Below, piece after piece: positions 41,893 to 50,603 of a DNA stretch of 64,000 nucleotides. The position numbers and the translations under genes were made by a program. The first letter of the stretch is position 1. Every line of letters begins with the position of its first letter. The notes under the pieces are model-generated. The model ran no database searches. It saw nothing but the letters and a program-made list of their open reading frames with translations, and had not been told where the DNA came from. The stretch covers positions 372,001 through 436,000 of the forward strand of contig JAFAFR010000008.1 in assembly GCA_023423405.1 (NCBI GenBank), read 5' to 3'. The stretch comes from Bacteroidota bacterium (GTDB lineage Bacteria > Bacteroidota > Bacteroidia > Chitinophagales > Chitinophagaceae).

Positions 41893-42675
41893 TTACCAGG
41901 AACGCGGCCGGCGGCTCACAAATGGCTGCCGGGTTGCAGGCGGAGTGGGTTCTCCTTTGTCGAACAACCTGATCAGCAGAAACCCTGCCGCAAATCCGCC
42001 GATATGGGCGGCATAGGCTACCCCATCGGAACTGCCGGAGATGGCGCCGAATCCGCTGATGACCTGCAGCACGATCCACATGCCCAGGGCCACCCAACTA
42101 GGTATGGCGATGATGAACCAGCCGAGCAGGGCGTTGACGCGGCGGGTGGGGTAAAGGAGCAGGTATCCGCCCAGCACCCCCGAAATGGCGCCGGAGGCAC
42201 CGAGGCTGGGCACCAGCAGGTCGGCCCCTGTGAAATAGGAGAAAAAAACATGCGAGAGCGATGCGATGATACCGCAGAGCAGGTAAAATACCAGGTAACG
42301 GAGGTGACCCAGCCGGTTTTCCAGGTTATCGCCGAAGATCCAGAGATAAAGCATGTTTCCGCCAATATGCGCAATGCTGCCGTGCATAAACATGGAGGTA
42401 AACAGGGTAGCATACACCGGGATGGGTGTAAGGCCCAGGCCGGGCATCTGGAAAACTTCTCCTGATGCCAGGTGCCGCATGGTTTTTGGCTCGGTGATAA
42501 TATCGGTATTGTTCAGGATCTCGGCCGGTACGGCGGAAAAAGAATAGGTGAAAGCCTCATTGGTTCCCCATCCCTGCAGAAAAATGAAGACGAATATATT
42601 GAGCAGGATCAGTCCCCAGGTAATATAGGGCGTCCTGTGGCGGTCGCTGTTGTCGTCGCTGATAGGTAGTAACAT
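41893..42675 (-). CDS. Rhomboid family intramembrane serine protease
   Basis: A 260-residue membrane protein with about six transmembrane helices. The catalytic dyad is S161 (SLGASGAISG) and H224 (AYAAHIGGFAAG); HGSIAHIGGNMLYLWIFGD (99-117) carries the conserved His and Asn of the oxyanion region. It cleaves substrates within the membrane; targets are unknown. It follows porT on the same strand (74-bp gap). A 159-bp gap with no recognised signal separates its end from the GT2 gene. Confidence 0.93.
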   Translation of the reverse strand: MLLPISDDNSDRHRTPYITWGLILLNIFVFIFLQGWGTNEAFTYSFSAVPAEILNNTDIITEPKTMRHLASGEVFQMPGLGLTPIPVYATLFTSMFMHGSIAHIGGNMLYLWIFGDNLENRLGHLRYLVFYLLCGIIASLSHVFFSYFTGADLLVPSLGASGAISGVLGGYLLLYPTRRVNALLGWFIIAIPSWVALGMWIVLQVISGFGAISGSSDGVAYAAHIGGFAAGFLLIRLFDKGEPTPPATRQPFVSRRPRSW

Positions 42676-42749
42676 GGACTTCGATTGATTCCATGAATCT
42701 ATGAAATAAAGCCCTTATATGTACCACCTCGCGAAGACCGGTTCAGCGA

Positions 42750-43484
42750 TCAGCCTTCAAAAATGAGGGAGAAAATGATCTGGCGGCTCTGGATCTTGTC
42801 GATCACATTGGAGAACTTCAGGTTGGGATCGCGCGCGTGCACATTGCTGATGCCGTTGCTGATCTTGATCTCGGGCGACAGGATGAACATTTTGTTATAG
42901 AAGTTAAAGCCGATCCCCGCTTCGATGCCGAAATCGCTTTTCTTCAGTTTCACAAATTTGTCGGCATTCCGCTCATTGGCTTTGGAAGAAAGGTCGGTTT
43001 CGAATTTGATGCCGCCCATCATATAGACCCGGAAATTGCCAATGCGGTCCGATTTCAGTTTGAGCTGGATGGGCACACCCAGGAGGATGGATTCCACCTG
43101 CTGGTCCATCACGGCCGATTCTTCCTTACCGGCATCGGGATAACTGAGGTGGTAGTTGATCGACTTGTTTACAAAAAGCAGTTGGGGAAACACTACCCGG
43201 GCTTCAAAGCGGTTGCTGAGGCGGAACGTATGCATGCCGCCGATGCCGAAACCGAAGCTGTTGTTGGGGTTGCTTACCATGACGGTATCGGAAGCAAGAA
43301 AATTGGGGTGCTGGCTGATCTGGAAACGGTTCACCGTGCCCATCACCACAATGCCGATATGATACCATTTATCGTCGTTGTCGGGCAGGTTCACAGATTC
43401 CCGCAATTGGGCAGAAGCTCCCATTGCTAAACCCAGGAAACAGAGGAGTGCAAAAAGTTTACGCGCTGAAAGAAATAAAAACAT
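42750..43484 (-). CDS. porT: PorT-like outer-membrane protein of the type IX secretion system
   Basis: A 244-residue outer-membrane beta-barrel protein. The signal peptide is FALLCFLGLAMGASAQ near residues 11-26. The body has repeated amphipathic strands (GIGGMHTFRLSNRFEARVVFPQ, FRVYMMGGIKFETDL) and ends in the strand IIFSLIFEG. Its size, pattern and position directly downstream of ubiE match PorT (SprT), needed for secretion by the Bacteroidota type IX system. No other Por/Gld genes are in the window, as is usual because the T9SS genes are scattered. Confidence 0.78.
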   Translation of the reverse strand: MFLFLSARKLFALLCFLGLAMGASAQLRESVNLPDNDDKWYHIGIVVMGTVNRFQISQHPNFLASDTVMVSNPNNSFGFGIGGMHTFRLSNRFEARVVFPQLLFVNKSINYHLSYPDAGKEESAVMDQQVESILLGVPIQLKLKSDRIGNFRVYMMGGIKFETDLSSKANERNADKFVKLKKSDFGIEAGIGFNFYNKMFILSPEIKISNGISNVHARDPNLKFSNVIDKIQSRQIIFSLIFEG

Positions 43485-43589
43485 AGGTAGAACTGGGACA
43501 ATAGCTGCAGGTTTTACTGAAAATAACTTGGTTAGCGCTTCTTTATCAAATTAACGGCCAAAAACCCAAATAATTGTGTATCAGGTTGT

Positions 43590-44351
43590 TTATAACAGGT
43601 TTTTGGGTTTTTCCGCGGTGTAAATAGTAGCGATGCAAAAACTCAGGGGGTTTACCCGGCTGGCCGACCAGCCGTTCTTTTCCAGGATGGCCCTGAAATT
43701 TCCCCCTTCGGGGAAAGCTTTTACGGAATCGTTGAGGTAGCGATAGGCCTCTTTGTTCCGGGAAATCATGGCGCCGATGCCTGGGGTTACGATGTGCATA
43801 TACCATTGATAGAGCCTGCTGAAAACAGCCTGGCGGGGTTTGGAAAATTCCAGCACCACCAGTTTGCCACCGGGACGCAGCACCCGCAACATTTCCTGCA
43901 GCCCCTTTTCCAGGTGCTCGAAATTCCTGACCCCGAAAGCCACCATTACGGCATCGAATTGGTTATCGGGAAAGGGGAGGTTTTCACTGTCGGCCTGCAG
44001 CAGTTCGATGCTTTCGGACAGGCCGGCCCGCGCCACTTTTTTGCGACCCAGTTCCAGCATGCCGGCAGAAATATCGATGCCCGTAATTTTTGCCGGGCGG
44101 AGTTGTTTCATGGCCATCAAGGCAAGATCGGCAGTGCCGGTAGCCACGTCGAGGATATGCCCGGGGGCAACCGCGCGCAATTCGGCAATGGCTTTGCGGC
44201 GCCAGTAAACATCTATGCCGCCGCTGAGGAAGCGGTTCAGGAAGTCGTACCGGAAAGCAATGCGGTCGAACATCTCCGCCACCTGTTCCTTCTTGCTCTG
44301 TTTCCCTTCGCCGAACGGCAGCACCCGGTCGTGGGGCAATGGCTGATTCAT
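43590..44351 (-). CDS. ubiE: Demethylmenaquinone methyltransferase
   Basis: Makes menaquinone from demethylmenaquinone with SAM. From the ATG at 44351 it has 253 residues, with FDRIAFRYDFLNRFLSGGIDVYWR, motif I LDVATGTADLA, GIDISAGMLELGRKK, and FGVRNFEHLEKGLQEMLRVLRPGGKLVVLEFSKP, all UbiE signatures. Bacteroidota normally use menaquinone, so MenG function is expected. A perfect -7 box (TACCTTTG, 44365-44358 minus) ends 6 nt before the ATG, suggesting a leaderless or very short leader mRNA. Confidence 0.95.
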   Translation of the reverse strand: MNQPLPHDRVLPFGEGKQSKKEQVAEMFDRIAFRYDFLNRFLSGGIDVYWRRKAIAELRAVAPGHILDVATGTADLALMAMKQLRPAKITGIDISAGMLELGRKKVARAGLSESIELLQADSENLPFPDNQFDAVMVAFGVRNFEHLEKGLQEMLRVLRPGGKLVVLEFSKPRQAVFSRLYQWYMHIVTPGIGAMISRNKEAYRYLNDSVKAFPEGGNFRAILEKNGWSASRVNPLSFCIATIYTAEKPKNLL

Positions 44352-44357
44352 GGAGCG

Positions 44358-44365
44358 CAAAGGTA
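44358..44365 (-). promoter_or_regulatory. -7 box TACCTTTG six bases before the ubiE start
   Basis: Perfect TAnnTTTG on the minus strand (44365-44358). The -33 position carries only CCTG. With a usual start 5-8 nt downstream, the transcript would begin at or next to the ATG. Confidence 0.5.
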
Positions 44366-44374
44366 GCGCTTGAA

Positions 44375-44405
44375 TTTGTTTTTCAGGATTGAATCACTAT
44401 CTTAT
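44375..44405 (+). promoter_or_regulatory. M48 peptidase gene promoter, TTTG-N19-TATCTTAT
   Basis: A perfect -33 TTTG (44375-44378), a 19-bp spacer and TATCTTAT (44398-44405, two mismatches at the end of TAnnTTTG) precede the ATG by 20 nt. Confidence 0.5.
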
Positions 44406-44425
44406 CGCACTGAATCCTATTCCGT

Positions 44426-46456
44426 ATGAATAAAAAAATGGTTTTGATTAGCCCGCAATTCCGCCGTGAAGCCTGGCAGGTGGTTGGCAGGATCCTGCTT
44501 TTTGTCCTCGTATATATTGTATTGCTTGCCGCAGGTTTTTTCCTGGCCTCGGGTTGTGTATTCCTGGGCGGCGCCCTCATAGTGCGGCTGCCCCGTTTCC
44601 TGACCCTCATGCTGGGACTGGGCCTCATGGGCCTTGGGGCGATGGTGTTTTTTTTCCTTATCAAATTCCTTTTTTCGGTGAAGCGCACCGACCGTTCCGA
44701 TTACCTGGAACTGCGGCGGGAAGACCAGCCCGAACTGTTCGCGTTGGTGGACGAACTGGCCGTTGCCGTCGGTACCAGCAAGCCCCGGCACCTTTATGTT
44801 TCTGCTGATGTGAATGCGGCGGTATTTTATGATTCCAGTTTCTGGAGCATGTTTTTTCCCGTGCGCAAGAACCTGGTGATTGGGCTGGGCCTGGTGAACA
44901 GTGTGAACAGGGGAGAGCTCAAAGCCGTGCTGGCGCACGAGTTCGGCCATTTTTCGCAGGACAGCATGAAGCTGGGCAGCTTCGTGTACCAGGTAAACCA
45001 CGTCATTTACAACATGCTGTATGACAATGAGGGTTATGCGAAGTTTTTACAGGGATGGGCTACCATCAGCAATTATTTCGCTTTTTTCGCCAGCATTACG
45101 GTACGCATTGTACAGGCCATCCAGTATGTGCTGCGGCAAATGTTCCGCTTCGTGAATAAGGGCTACAGCCGGCTTTCGCGCGAAATGGAGTTCCATGCCG
45201 ATGCGGTGGCGGCTGCTGTTTCGGGCGGCAATAACCTGACCTCGGCGCTTGAAAAATTACCTGTCGCCGGCGGCGCCTACCAGCAAACGCTCGACCTGAA
45301 CAACCAGTGGCTGTCGGAGGACAAGGTGAGTCATAACTTTTATGCCATGCAGCAGTTTTTTGCGGGCAGACCCGGAAGTGGCCAGGGCTTCAAACAATTC
45401 CTGCGGATCAATTACCGCGACCAGTGGGCTTCGCATCCCAATACAGAAGACCGGGTTGCGCAGCTTGCTGCGCTGGACATGAATGAAGCGGAGGACCAGC
45501 CCAGCGCATGGACATTTTTCCGCGACGCAGGCAGGCTGCAGCAAGAAATGACAAGTCATGTATATGAAAAAGCCGGCGTGTCCCGTGAAGGAAAAATGCT
45601 GATGCAGGAAAAAGAGCTGACGCACTGGTGGGAGCAACAGGATGCAGTTCAAAAGCATCCGGCGCTGTTCAACGACTGCTTCGCAGGCAGGATGCCCGCC
45701 AATACAGCAACCGGCCTCGCTCAAGACGAAACAGCGATGGAAACTCTTACACCTGAAACGCTCTTCACTACCGAAGCTACCGCATTGCCCCACCGCATTA
45801 CCGCCGCCATGGTGGATGCGCAGGTGCTGGAAGCCATTGCGGCCCGGCAGATTGAAACAGAAAGCTTTGACTTCGATGGCAGGCGCAGGGAACTGGCGGA
45901 AATACAAACGGTACTGGAGCAGGTACAGCAGGACAGGGAAAGGCTGGAAAAAGAACTGGCGACATTTGACCAACGGACTTTTCAGTTGTTTTATAAGATG
46001 GCGGCGGAACGGGGAGAAGAAGCCGGCCTGGCGGAAAGGGTGGAGGCCTATAATACCCTCGCAGCGGAAAAAGCTGCCCTGCAGGCTGCTGCCCAAAAAG
46101 TGGATGAAGCGCTGGAACCGGCCAGGACAAGGTCTTCCATGCTTACCGCAGAAGTGCAGGAAATGCTTGATGCGTTCAGGTCATCAGCCGAGGCAATGCT
46201 GAAAAAAGAACTGACTCAGTTGCTTTCGCGCGAATGGTCTGATCACGATGCGGACAAAAAAGAGAAGTTGCAGCAATTTGTAGAGGCCGATCTCCAATAT
46301 TTTCACGGCAACAGCTATATCGAAGGCGATCTGCGGTTGTTGTTCACCGTTATTGGGATTGGAACCGAATACCTGGAACGGGCCTGCATGCAGGAATTTG
46401 CATCCTTGCTGGCCTGGATGGCGCCGAAACTGGTCAATAATCCAGTTCCAGCCTGA
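44426..46456 (+). CDS. M48 family metallopeptidase with long helical C-terminal extension
   Basis: A 676-residue membrane zinc peptidase. Two hydrophobic segments (about 22-52 and 60-83) are followed by the HEFGH motif (171-175, in VLAHEFGHFSQD) and a third ligand E255 in SREMEFHADAVAA. These match the HtpX/Ste24 superfamily. Residues about 480-600 are strongly helical and Glu/Lys/Ala-rich (RRRELAEIQTVLEQVQQ), an unusual addition to the usual ~300-residue core, maybe for oligomer formation or substrate recruitment. It is transcribed alone. Its last 23 bp overlap dnaX. Confidence 0.85.
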   Translation: MNKKMVLISPQFRREAWQVVGRILLFVLVYIVLLAAGFFLASGCVFLGGALIVRLPRFLTLMLGLGLMGLGAMVFFFLIKFLFSVKRTDRSDYLELRREDQPELFALVDELAVAVGTSKPRHLYVSADVNAAVFYDSSFWSMFFPVRKNLVIGLGLVNSVNRGELKAVLAHEFGHFSQDSMKLGSFVYQVNHVIYNMLYDNEGYAKFLQGWATISNYFAFFASITVRIVQAIQYVLRQMFRFVNKGYSRLSREMEFHADAVAAAVSGGNNLTSALEKLPVAGGAYQQTLDLNNQWLSEDKVSHNFYAMQQFFAGRPGSGQGFKQFLRINYRDQWASHPNTEDRVAQLAALDMNEAEDQPSAWTFFRDAGRLQQEMTSHVYEKAGVSREGKMLMQEKELTHWWEQQDAVQKHPALFNDCFAGRMPANTATGLAQDETAMETLTPETLFTTEATALPHRITAAMVDAQVLEAIAARQIETESFDFDGRRRELAEIQTVLEQVQQDRERLEKELATFDQRTFQLFYKMAAERGEEAGLAERVEAYNTLAAEKAALQAAAQKVDEALEPARTRSSMLTAEVQEMLDAFRSSAEAMLKKELTQLLSREWSDHDADKKEKLQQFVEADLQYFHGNSYIEGDLRLLFTVIGIGTEYLERACMQEFASLLAWMAPKLVNNPVPA

Positions 46457-48257
46457 GCCGGTCTTTCAGCTCCTTCACCAGCGGGTATTGTTCCACCAGC
46501 AACTGGTAGCGTTCGCGGCTGTTCAGCGGGGCGTCTGTTTTTACCTGCAGGTCTTCGCGATACTCCACAATGACCTGGAAATTCAGGTAACGGTTCCGGA
46601 AACGCTGTTGTAAGAATTCACCCAACGGTATTCTTTCTCCGTCGATGAATTTTTGTTCCAGGTTATTGGCGCTGACCACGGTGAAGGACTGGTGGTCGTC
46701 GATTTTCAGGGATACCTGTTCAAAGCTTTGTACAGCCGGGTTTTTTTCCTGTCGCAATTTGGCGGCAAAATCCTTCCAGGCCAGTTGCAGGGCTTCTTCT
46801 GTAAGGGCGATGGCCGGCTGCTCATTCTCCTGCACGCTTTTGCTGAACTGCTGCCGGATCTTTGCAAGGGAGCCCAGTTTGCCACCAGCCGTTTTTTCTT
46901 TCTCCACCATCAGTTTTTCCTCTACCAGCAAAACGGCGCCCTGTGCGGCGGCGGGCCCTTGCACAGCCGGCGTTGTAGCGGCCGGCTTGTTTTCGGGTAG
47001 GGGTGCGGGTGAGAGAACCGGCGCCGCAGCCTCGCGGCCGACCGGGGCTGCAGTTGTAACTGCCGTGGCTGGCGGCTGGTATATAACAGGCTGCAGTACC
47101 CGAAAATTAAGCGGGCGTGTATCGGTGAGCTTGCGCGCGCCGCTTTCCTGCACCATTTCGATGGCCTGCTGCAGGTAACAGAGCCGTATCAGCGTGAGCT
47201 CCACATGCAGCTTTTTGTTGCGGGCCTGTTTGTACTGTATTTCGGATTCGGCCAGAATATTCAGGGCGCTTACCAGGTAAGCCGCGCTGGTTTTGGTAGC
47301 GGTGGCCACATACTTTGTCCGGAAACTTTCCACCACTTCCATCAGCGTGGCTACTTTTTCATCCTTGCTCAGCAACAGGTTGCGGATGAATTCGGCAAAG
47401 CCGTTCAGCACAAGGTCGCCTTCAAAACCCTTGCGGTTGATGTCGTCGAAAAGCAGCATGGCGCCGCTGAGGTCCTGCTGCAGCATGGCTTCCATCAGCC
47501 TGAAATAATAATCGGCATCCAGGATGTTCAGGTGTTCCAGGGTATTCTGGTAAGAAAGTTCCCCGTTGGTGAAGCTCACAATTTTGTCGAGGATACTGAG
47601 CGCGTCGCGCATACAGCCTTCGCTTTTTTGTGCAATCACCTGCAGCGCCGCTTTTTCTGCCTGGATCTGTTCTTTCTCACAGATCTCATCCAGGTGCTCC
47701 ACCGTATCGTTGGTGGTGATGCGTTTGAAGTCGAAGATCTGGCAGCGCGACAGGATGGTGGGCAGTATCTTATGCTTTTCGGTGGTGGCCAGTATAAAGA
47801 TGGCGTAGTGCGGCGGTTCTTCCAGTGTTTTCAGGAAGGCGTTGAAGGCGCTGGTGCTGAGCATATGCACCTCATCCACGATATACACTTTGTACTTGCC
47901 TGCCTGGGGCGCGAAACGGACCTGTTCCACCAGGGCCCTGATATCGTCCACCGAGTTGTTGCTGGCGGCATCCAGCTCGTGGATGTTGAGCGAACTGCCT
48001 TCGTTGAAAGAAACGCAGGAGTGGCACTGGTTACAGGCTTCGCCTTCTGCCGATACGTTTTCGCAGTTGATCGTTTTGGCCAGGATGCGGGCGCAGGTGG
48101 TTTTACCCACACCTCGGGGGCCGCAGAACAGGAAGGCATGCGCCAGGTGATTGTTCCGGATGGCGTTTTTGAGCGTGGTGGTAATATGCGACTGTCCCAC
48201 TACCGTAGAGAAATTCTGCGGGCGGTATTTCCGGGCCGATACGATGAACTGTTCCAT
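46434..48257 (-). CDS. dnaX: DNA polymerase III subunit gamma/tau
   Basis: The clamp-loader ATPase. From the ATG at 48257 (MEQFIVSARKYRPQNF) it has 607 residues: Walker A GPRGVGKTTCA, a zinc module with cysteines around CENVSAEGEACNQCHSC, the DEVHMLS Walker B motif and the sensor LATTEKHKI. Residues about 370-480 are a Pro/Ala-rich linker, then a tau-like C-terminal domain. I saw no slippery sequence plus stop that would indicate a programmed frameshift. It follows the GNAT-like gene by 19 bp and overlaps the convergent M48 gene by 23 bp. Confidence 0.95.
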   Translation of the reverse strand: MEQFIVSARKYRPQNFSTVVGQSHITTTLKNAIRNNHLAHAFLFCGPRGVGKTTCARILAKTINCENVSAEGEACNQCHSCVSFNEGSSLNIHELDAASNNSVDDIRALVEQVRFAPQAGKYKVYIVDEVHMLSTSAFNAFLKTLEEPPHYAIFILATTEKHKILPTILSRCQIFDFKRITTNDTVEHLDEICEKEQIQAEKAALQVIAQKSEGCMRDALSILDKIVSFTNGELSYQNTLEHLNILDADYYFRLMEAMLQQDLSGAMLLFDDINRKGFEGDLVLNGFAEFIRNLLLSKDEKVATLMEVVESFRTKYVATATKTSAAYLVSALNILAESEIQYKQARNKKLHVELTLIRLCYLQQAIEMVQESGARKLTDTRPLNFRVLQPVIYQPPATAVTTAAPVGREAAAPVLSPAPLPENKPAATTPAVQGPAAAQGAVLLVEEKLMVEKEKTAGGKLGSLAKIRQQFSKSVQENEQPAIALTEEALQLAWKDFAAKLRQEKNPAVQSFEQVSLKIDDHQSFTVVSANNLEQKFIDGERIPLGEFLQQRFRNRYLNFQVIVEYREDLQVKTDAPLNSRERYQLLVEQYPLVKELKDRLRLELDY

Positions 48258-48276
48258 GGCGGCTAAATTAGGCAAT

Positions 48277-49434
48277 TTAGAGCATGGGATGCCGCTCGAA
48301 GGGACGGCTGCTGTCAAAATGCATGCGGTAGGTGGTCAGTATCCGGCTGCGGTGTGGGGTGAGGCTTTCCGCCACCGCCACCATGCGCGGATTGAAATCG
48401 CCGATCCACTGCATTTCGTATTCGGTATAGGGCAGGGTTTTCACCACGGCCGATGCTTCCGCGATGAGAAAGCTGTCCACGCCCTTGCCCTGGAACTCAG
48501 GAACGACCCCGAAAACAATGCCTACAAAGCGCGTATTTTTTACAAACTGTTTCAGGAAAAGAAAACGCAGTTTCTGGAACCAGCCGAATTTGCCGTTGAG
48601 GTAACGGAACCACTGGTTAAGATCGGGCAGGTTAATAAAAATGGCGATCGGTTCTTCTTTATAATAAGCAAACCATACGATCTTTTCATCCATCACCGGT
48701 TTCATGCTGCGGAACAGTTTTTTGCACTGCTCCAGGCTCAGTTCCTTATTGCCCGCGTGTTTGGCCCAGGCCTTGTTGTACACGGTATGAAAATCGGCAA
48801 CAAAGTCATCGAGCCTTGATGTATCGATGTAACGCGCGCGGTACGCAGGGTCGCCGGAAAGGGCTTTTTGTCTTTCGTAGAATTTGGGCTGCAGGTCTTC
48901 GTGCGGGTGCATGCCGAAACAAAGCTGGTGATAAAAAGCCCGGAGGCCGTATCCTTCCAGCAGTTCCTGGTAATAGGGCAGGTTGTAATTCATGCAGTAG
49001 AGGGGCGACTGGAATCCTTTGGTGACCAATCCCCACCATTTGTCGCGCTCGCCAAAATTGATGGGTCCGTCCATGCTTTCCATACCTTCCTGCTGCAGCC
49101 AGCTTTTCGCAGCATCGAGCAGGCAGGCGGCTGCCTTGGGATCGTTGGTGCATTCAAAAAAGCCGAACCCGCCCACAGAGCCCTGGTCGCCCTTGTTACG
49201 GTAGCGTTTGTTCACAAAAGCTGCAATGCGCCCGATGCACCGGCCCTGCTGGTCGAAAAGAATCCAGCGGATGGCTTTTCCATGGCGGAAACTTTTATTT
49301 GCCGCGGGATCGAAAACAGATTGTATGTCCTTATCCAGCGGCCGGATCCAGTCGGGTATCCCGGAATAGATGCCCAGCGGCATTTCCAGGAACAGCCGCT
49401 GTTCGGCCTGGCTGATCACTTCCTTGAGCTGCAT
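48277..49434 (-). CDS. GNAT-like protein of unknown function
   Basis: A 385-residue cytosolic protein. The N-terminal part (RWILFDQQGRCIGRIAAFVNKRY, then GGFGFFECTNDPKAAACLLDAAKSWLQQEGMESMDGP) resembles an acetyltransferase half-domain, and the C-terminal part (VFGVVPEFQGKGVDSFLIAEA) contains a near-canonical GNAT acetyl-CoA motif (QGKGV). This suggests a tandem-GNAT fold, as in FemX-like or lysophospholipid-related acyltransferases. No specific substrate can be named. It lies directly upstream of dnaX on the same strand. Confidence 0.65.
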   Translation of the reverse strand: MQLKEVISQAEQRLFLEMPLGIYSGIPDWIRPLDKDIQSVFDPAANKSFRHGKAIRWILFDQQGRCIGRIAAFVNKRYRNKGDQGSVGGFGFFECTNDPKAAACLLDAAKSWLQQEGMESMDGPINFGERDKWWGLVTKGFQSPLYCMNYNLPYYQELLEGYGLRAFYHQLCFGMHPHEDLQPKFYERQKALSGDPAYRARYIDTSRLDDFVADFHTVYNKAWAKHAGNKELSLEQCKKLFRSMKPVMDEKIVWFAYYKEEPIAIFINLPDLNQWFRYLNGKFGWFQKLRFLFLKQFVKNTRFVGIVFGVVPEFQGKGVDSFLIAEASAVVKTLPYTEYEMQWIGDFNPRMVAVAESLTPHRSRILTTYRMHFDSSRPFERHPML

Positions 49435-49633
49435 GGTGTACTCCTTTCTTGAAAAGGCAAGTTAAACCGAACGGGCCTATTTTTTTCTTTTTACAACAGT
49501 ATAGTGGAAGTCGCAGCAAACCTGCTTTGCGTTGTTTGGCATCCTGTAAGCTGTTCCTGATTTCCGTGGTTGCGGTGTTTTATTGGACAGGATGATGTAA
49601 TTTTAAAAACAGGATCATCCAAAAAAATATGCC

Positions 49634-49852
49634 ATGACTGATAATTCCAAATTTTTAGCAGGATTGCTGCTGGGGGCTGCTGCCGGTGCGGCAATTGGTT
49701 ACCTGCTGACCACTGATAAGGGAAAAGAAATTGTGGAGGAAATCAAATCGGCAGCCGGTGCCGCCGGCGATGAAGTGAAATCGGCCCTTGAAAAAGGGCG
49801 CAAATGGGCCAGTGAGTTTGAAGAAAAAGCTTCGTCTTCCTTCAATACCTAA
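49634..49852 (+). CDS. YtxH-like small membrane protein
   Basis: A 72-residue protein with a Gly/Ala-rich transmembrane segment (FLAGLLLGAAAGAAIGYLL, residues 7-25) followed by a charged helix (KGKEIVEEIKSAAGAAGDEV). This is the layout of the YtxH family (general stress-type membrane proteins). It is the first of three genes 49.6-50.6 kb, with 9 bp to the next. Confidence 0.8.
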   Translation: MTDNSKFLAGLLLGAAAGAAIGYLLTTDKGKEIVEEIKSAAGAAGDEVKSALEKGRKWASEFEEKASSSFNT

Positions 49853-49861
49853 GCCATTCGC

Positions 49862-50248
49862 ATGGAAAAAGAAGAAAGCAGTTATTTCGACAGAACGGAA
49901 TCTATGCTGCGGCAATACCTGGAGAACCGGGCCCTGCTGCTGAAATTAACGGCAACCGAAAAAACAGCCCGCCTCGCGGCAGCGCTGGTGATTTTTATGT
50001 GTGTGCTGCTGCTTGGTTTTTTCCTGCTGCTGTTCATCAGCATCATGGCAGGGTATCTTTTTTCCAAATGGACCGGCAGCCTGTTTTATGGATTTGGCAT
50101 TGTGACGCTCCTGTATCTTATCTTATTGATACTGGTACTGTCGCTCCGTAAGAAGTACCTGGACCCGCTTATAACGAATACGGTTGTACGCATTTTCTTT
50201 GATAAAACAGATGAAGACGATGACAACACAGCAAAAAAGCAACCGTGA
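49862..50248 (+). CDS. Phage holin-like/DUF1469 membrane protein
   Basis: A 128-residue protein with an N-terminal helix (DRTESMLRQYLENRALLLKLTATEK) and two transmembrane helices (about 38-62 and 70-95), then a charged tail. The pattern is that of the Holin-X/DUF1469 superfamily, which commonly sits beside YtxH genes; it is not a real phage holin. The role is probably in the envelope, unknown. It overlaps the next gene by about 30-40 bp. Confidence 0.75.
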   Translation: MEKEESSYFDRTESMLRQYLENRALLLKLTATEKTARLAAALVIFMCVLLLGFFLLLFISIMAGYLFSKWTGSLFYGFGIVTLLYLILLILVLSLRKKYLDPLITNTVVRIFFDKTDEDDDNTAKKQP

Positions 50249-50582
50249 TCTTTCCTATATCAGCAATGTGGGCGATCTGCAGGCGGAAGCACACCGGCTG
50301 CGGTTGCTGATCCGCGAACAGGAAGCTGAGCTCCGCGAGCATTTCCGGCACCTGCCGAAGGAGGCCATGAAGGCCGGCGTGGGCGCGGTGGCTGCCCCGG
50401 TCCTGAAAAACAAGGCGGCCAGCATTGCCATTGCCGCCGGTTCGGCGCTGGTGGGAAATTTCTTTGTCAAAAAAGCTGCGGCCACGGCCTCACAGGCCGC
50501 ATTTTCTTCTTTCAAAAAAGCCGGTGCACTGGCGCTGGGACGCCTGGCGCTGAACTGGCTTTTCCGCGATAAGAAGAAATAA
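50211..50582 (+). CDS. Small membrane-associated protein, unknown function
   Basis: A 123-residue protein: a coiled-coil N-terminal region (GDLQAEAHRLRLLIREQEAEL), then Ala/Gly-rich hydrophobic stretches (IAIAAGSALVGNFF, and an Ala/Leu-rich helix near 90-110), ending in a basic tail (FRDKKK). I do not recognise the family; the pattern suggests membrane association without a classic transmembrane helix. Two starts (50211 and 50220) are possible. It overlaps the upstream holin-like gene and completes the three-gene unit. Confidence 0.65.
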   Translation: MKTMTTQQKSNRDLSYISNVGDLQAEAHRLRLLIREQEAELREHFRHLPKEAMKAGVGAVAAPVLKNKAASIAIAAGSALVGNFFVKKAAATASQAAFSSFKKAGALALGRLALNWLFRDKKK

Positions 50583-50603
50583 GTCTCCGGGTTCGGCTCC
50601 GGC

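Noticed and set aside
46434..48257. Programmed frameshift in dnaX
   Set aside because: No A-rich slippery site with a nearby stop was seen; the full-length frame is continuous.
49862..50248. Prophage remnant because of a holin-like protein
   Set aside because: No other phage genes; DUF1469 proteins are ordinary chromosomal membrane proteins beside YtxH.
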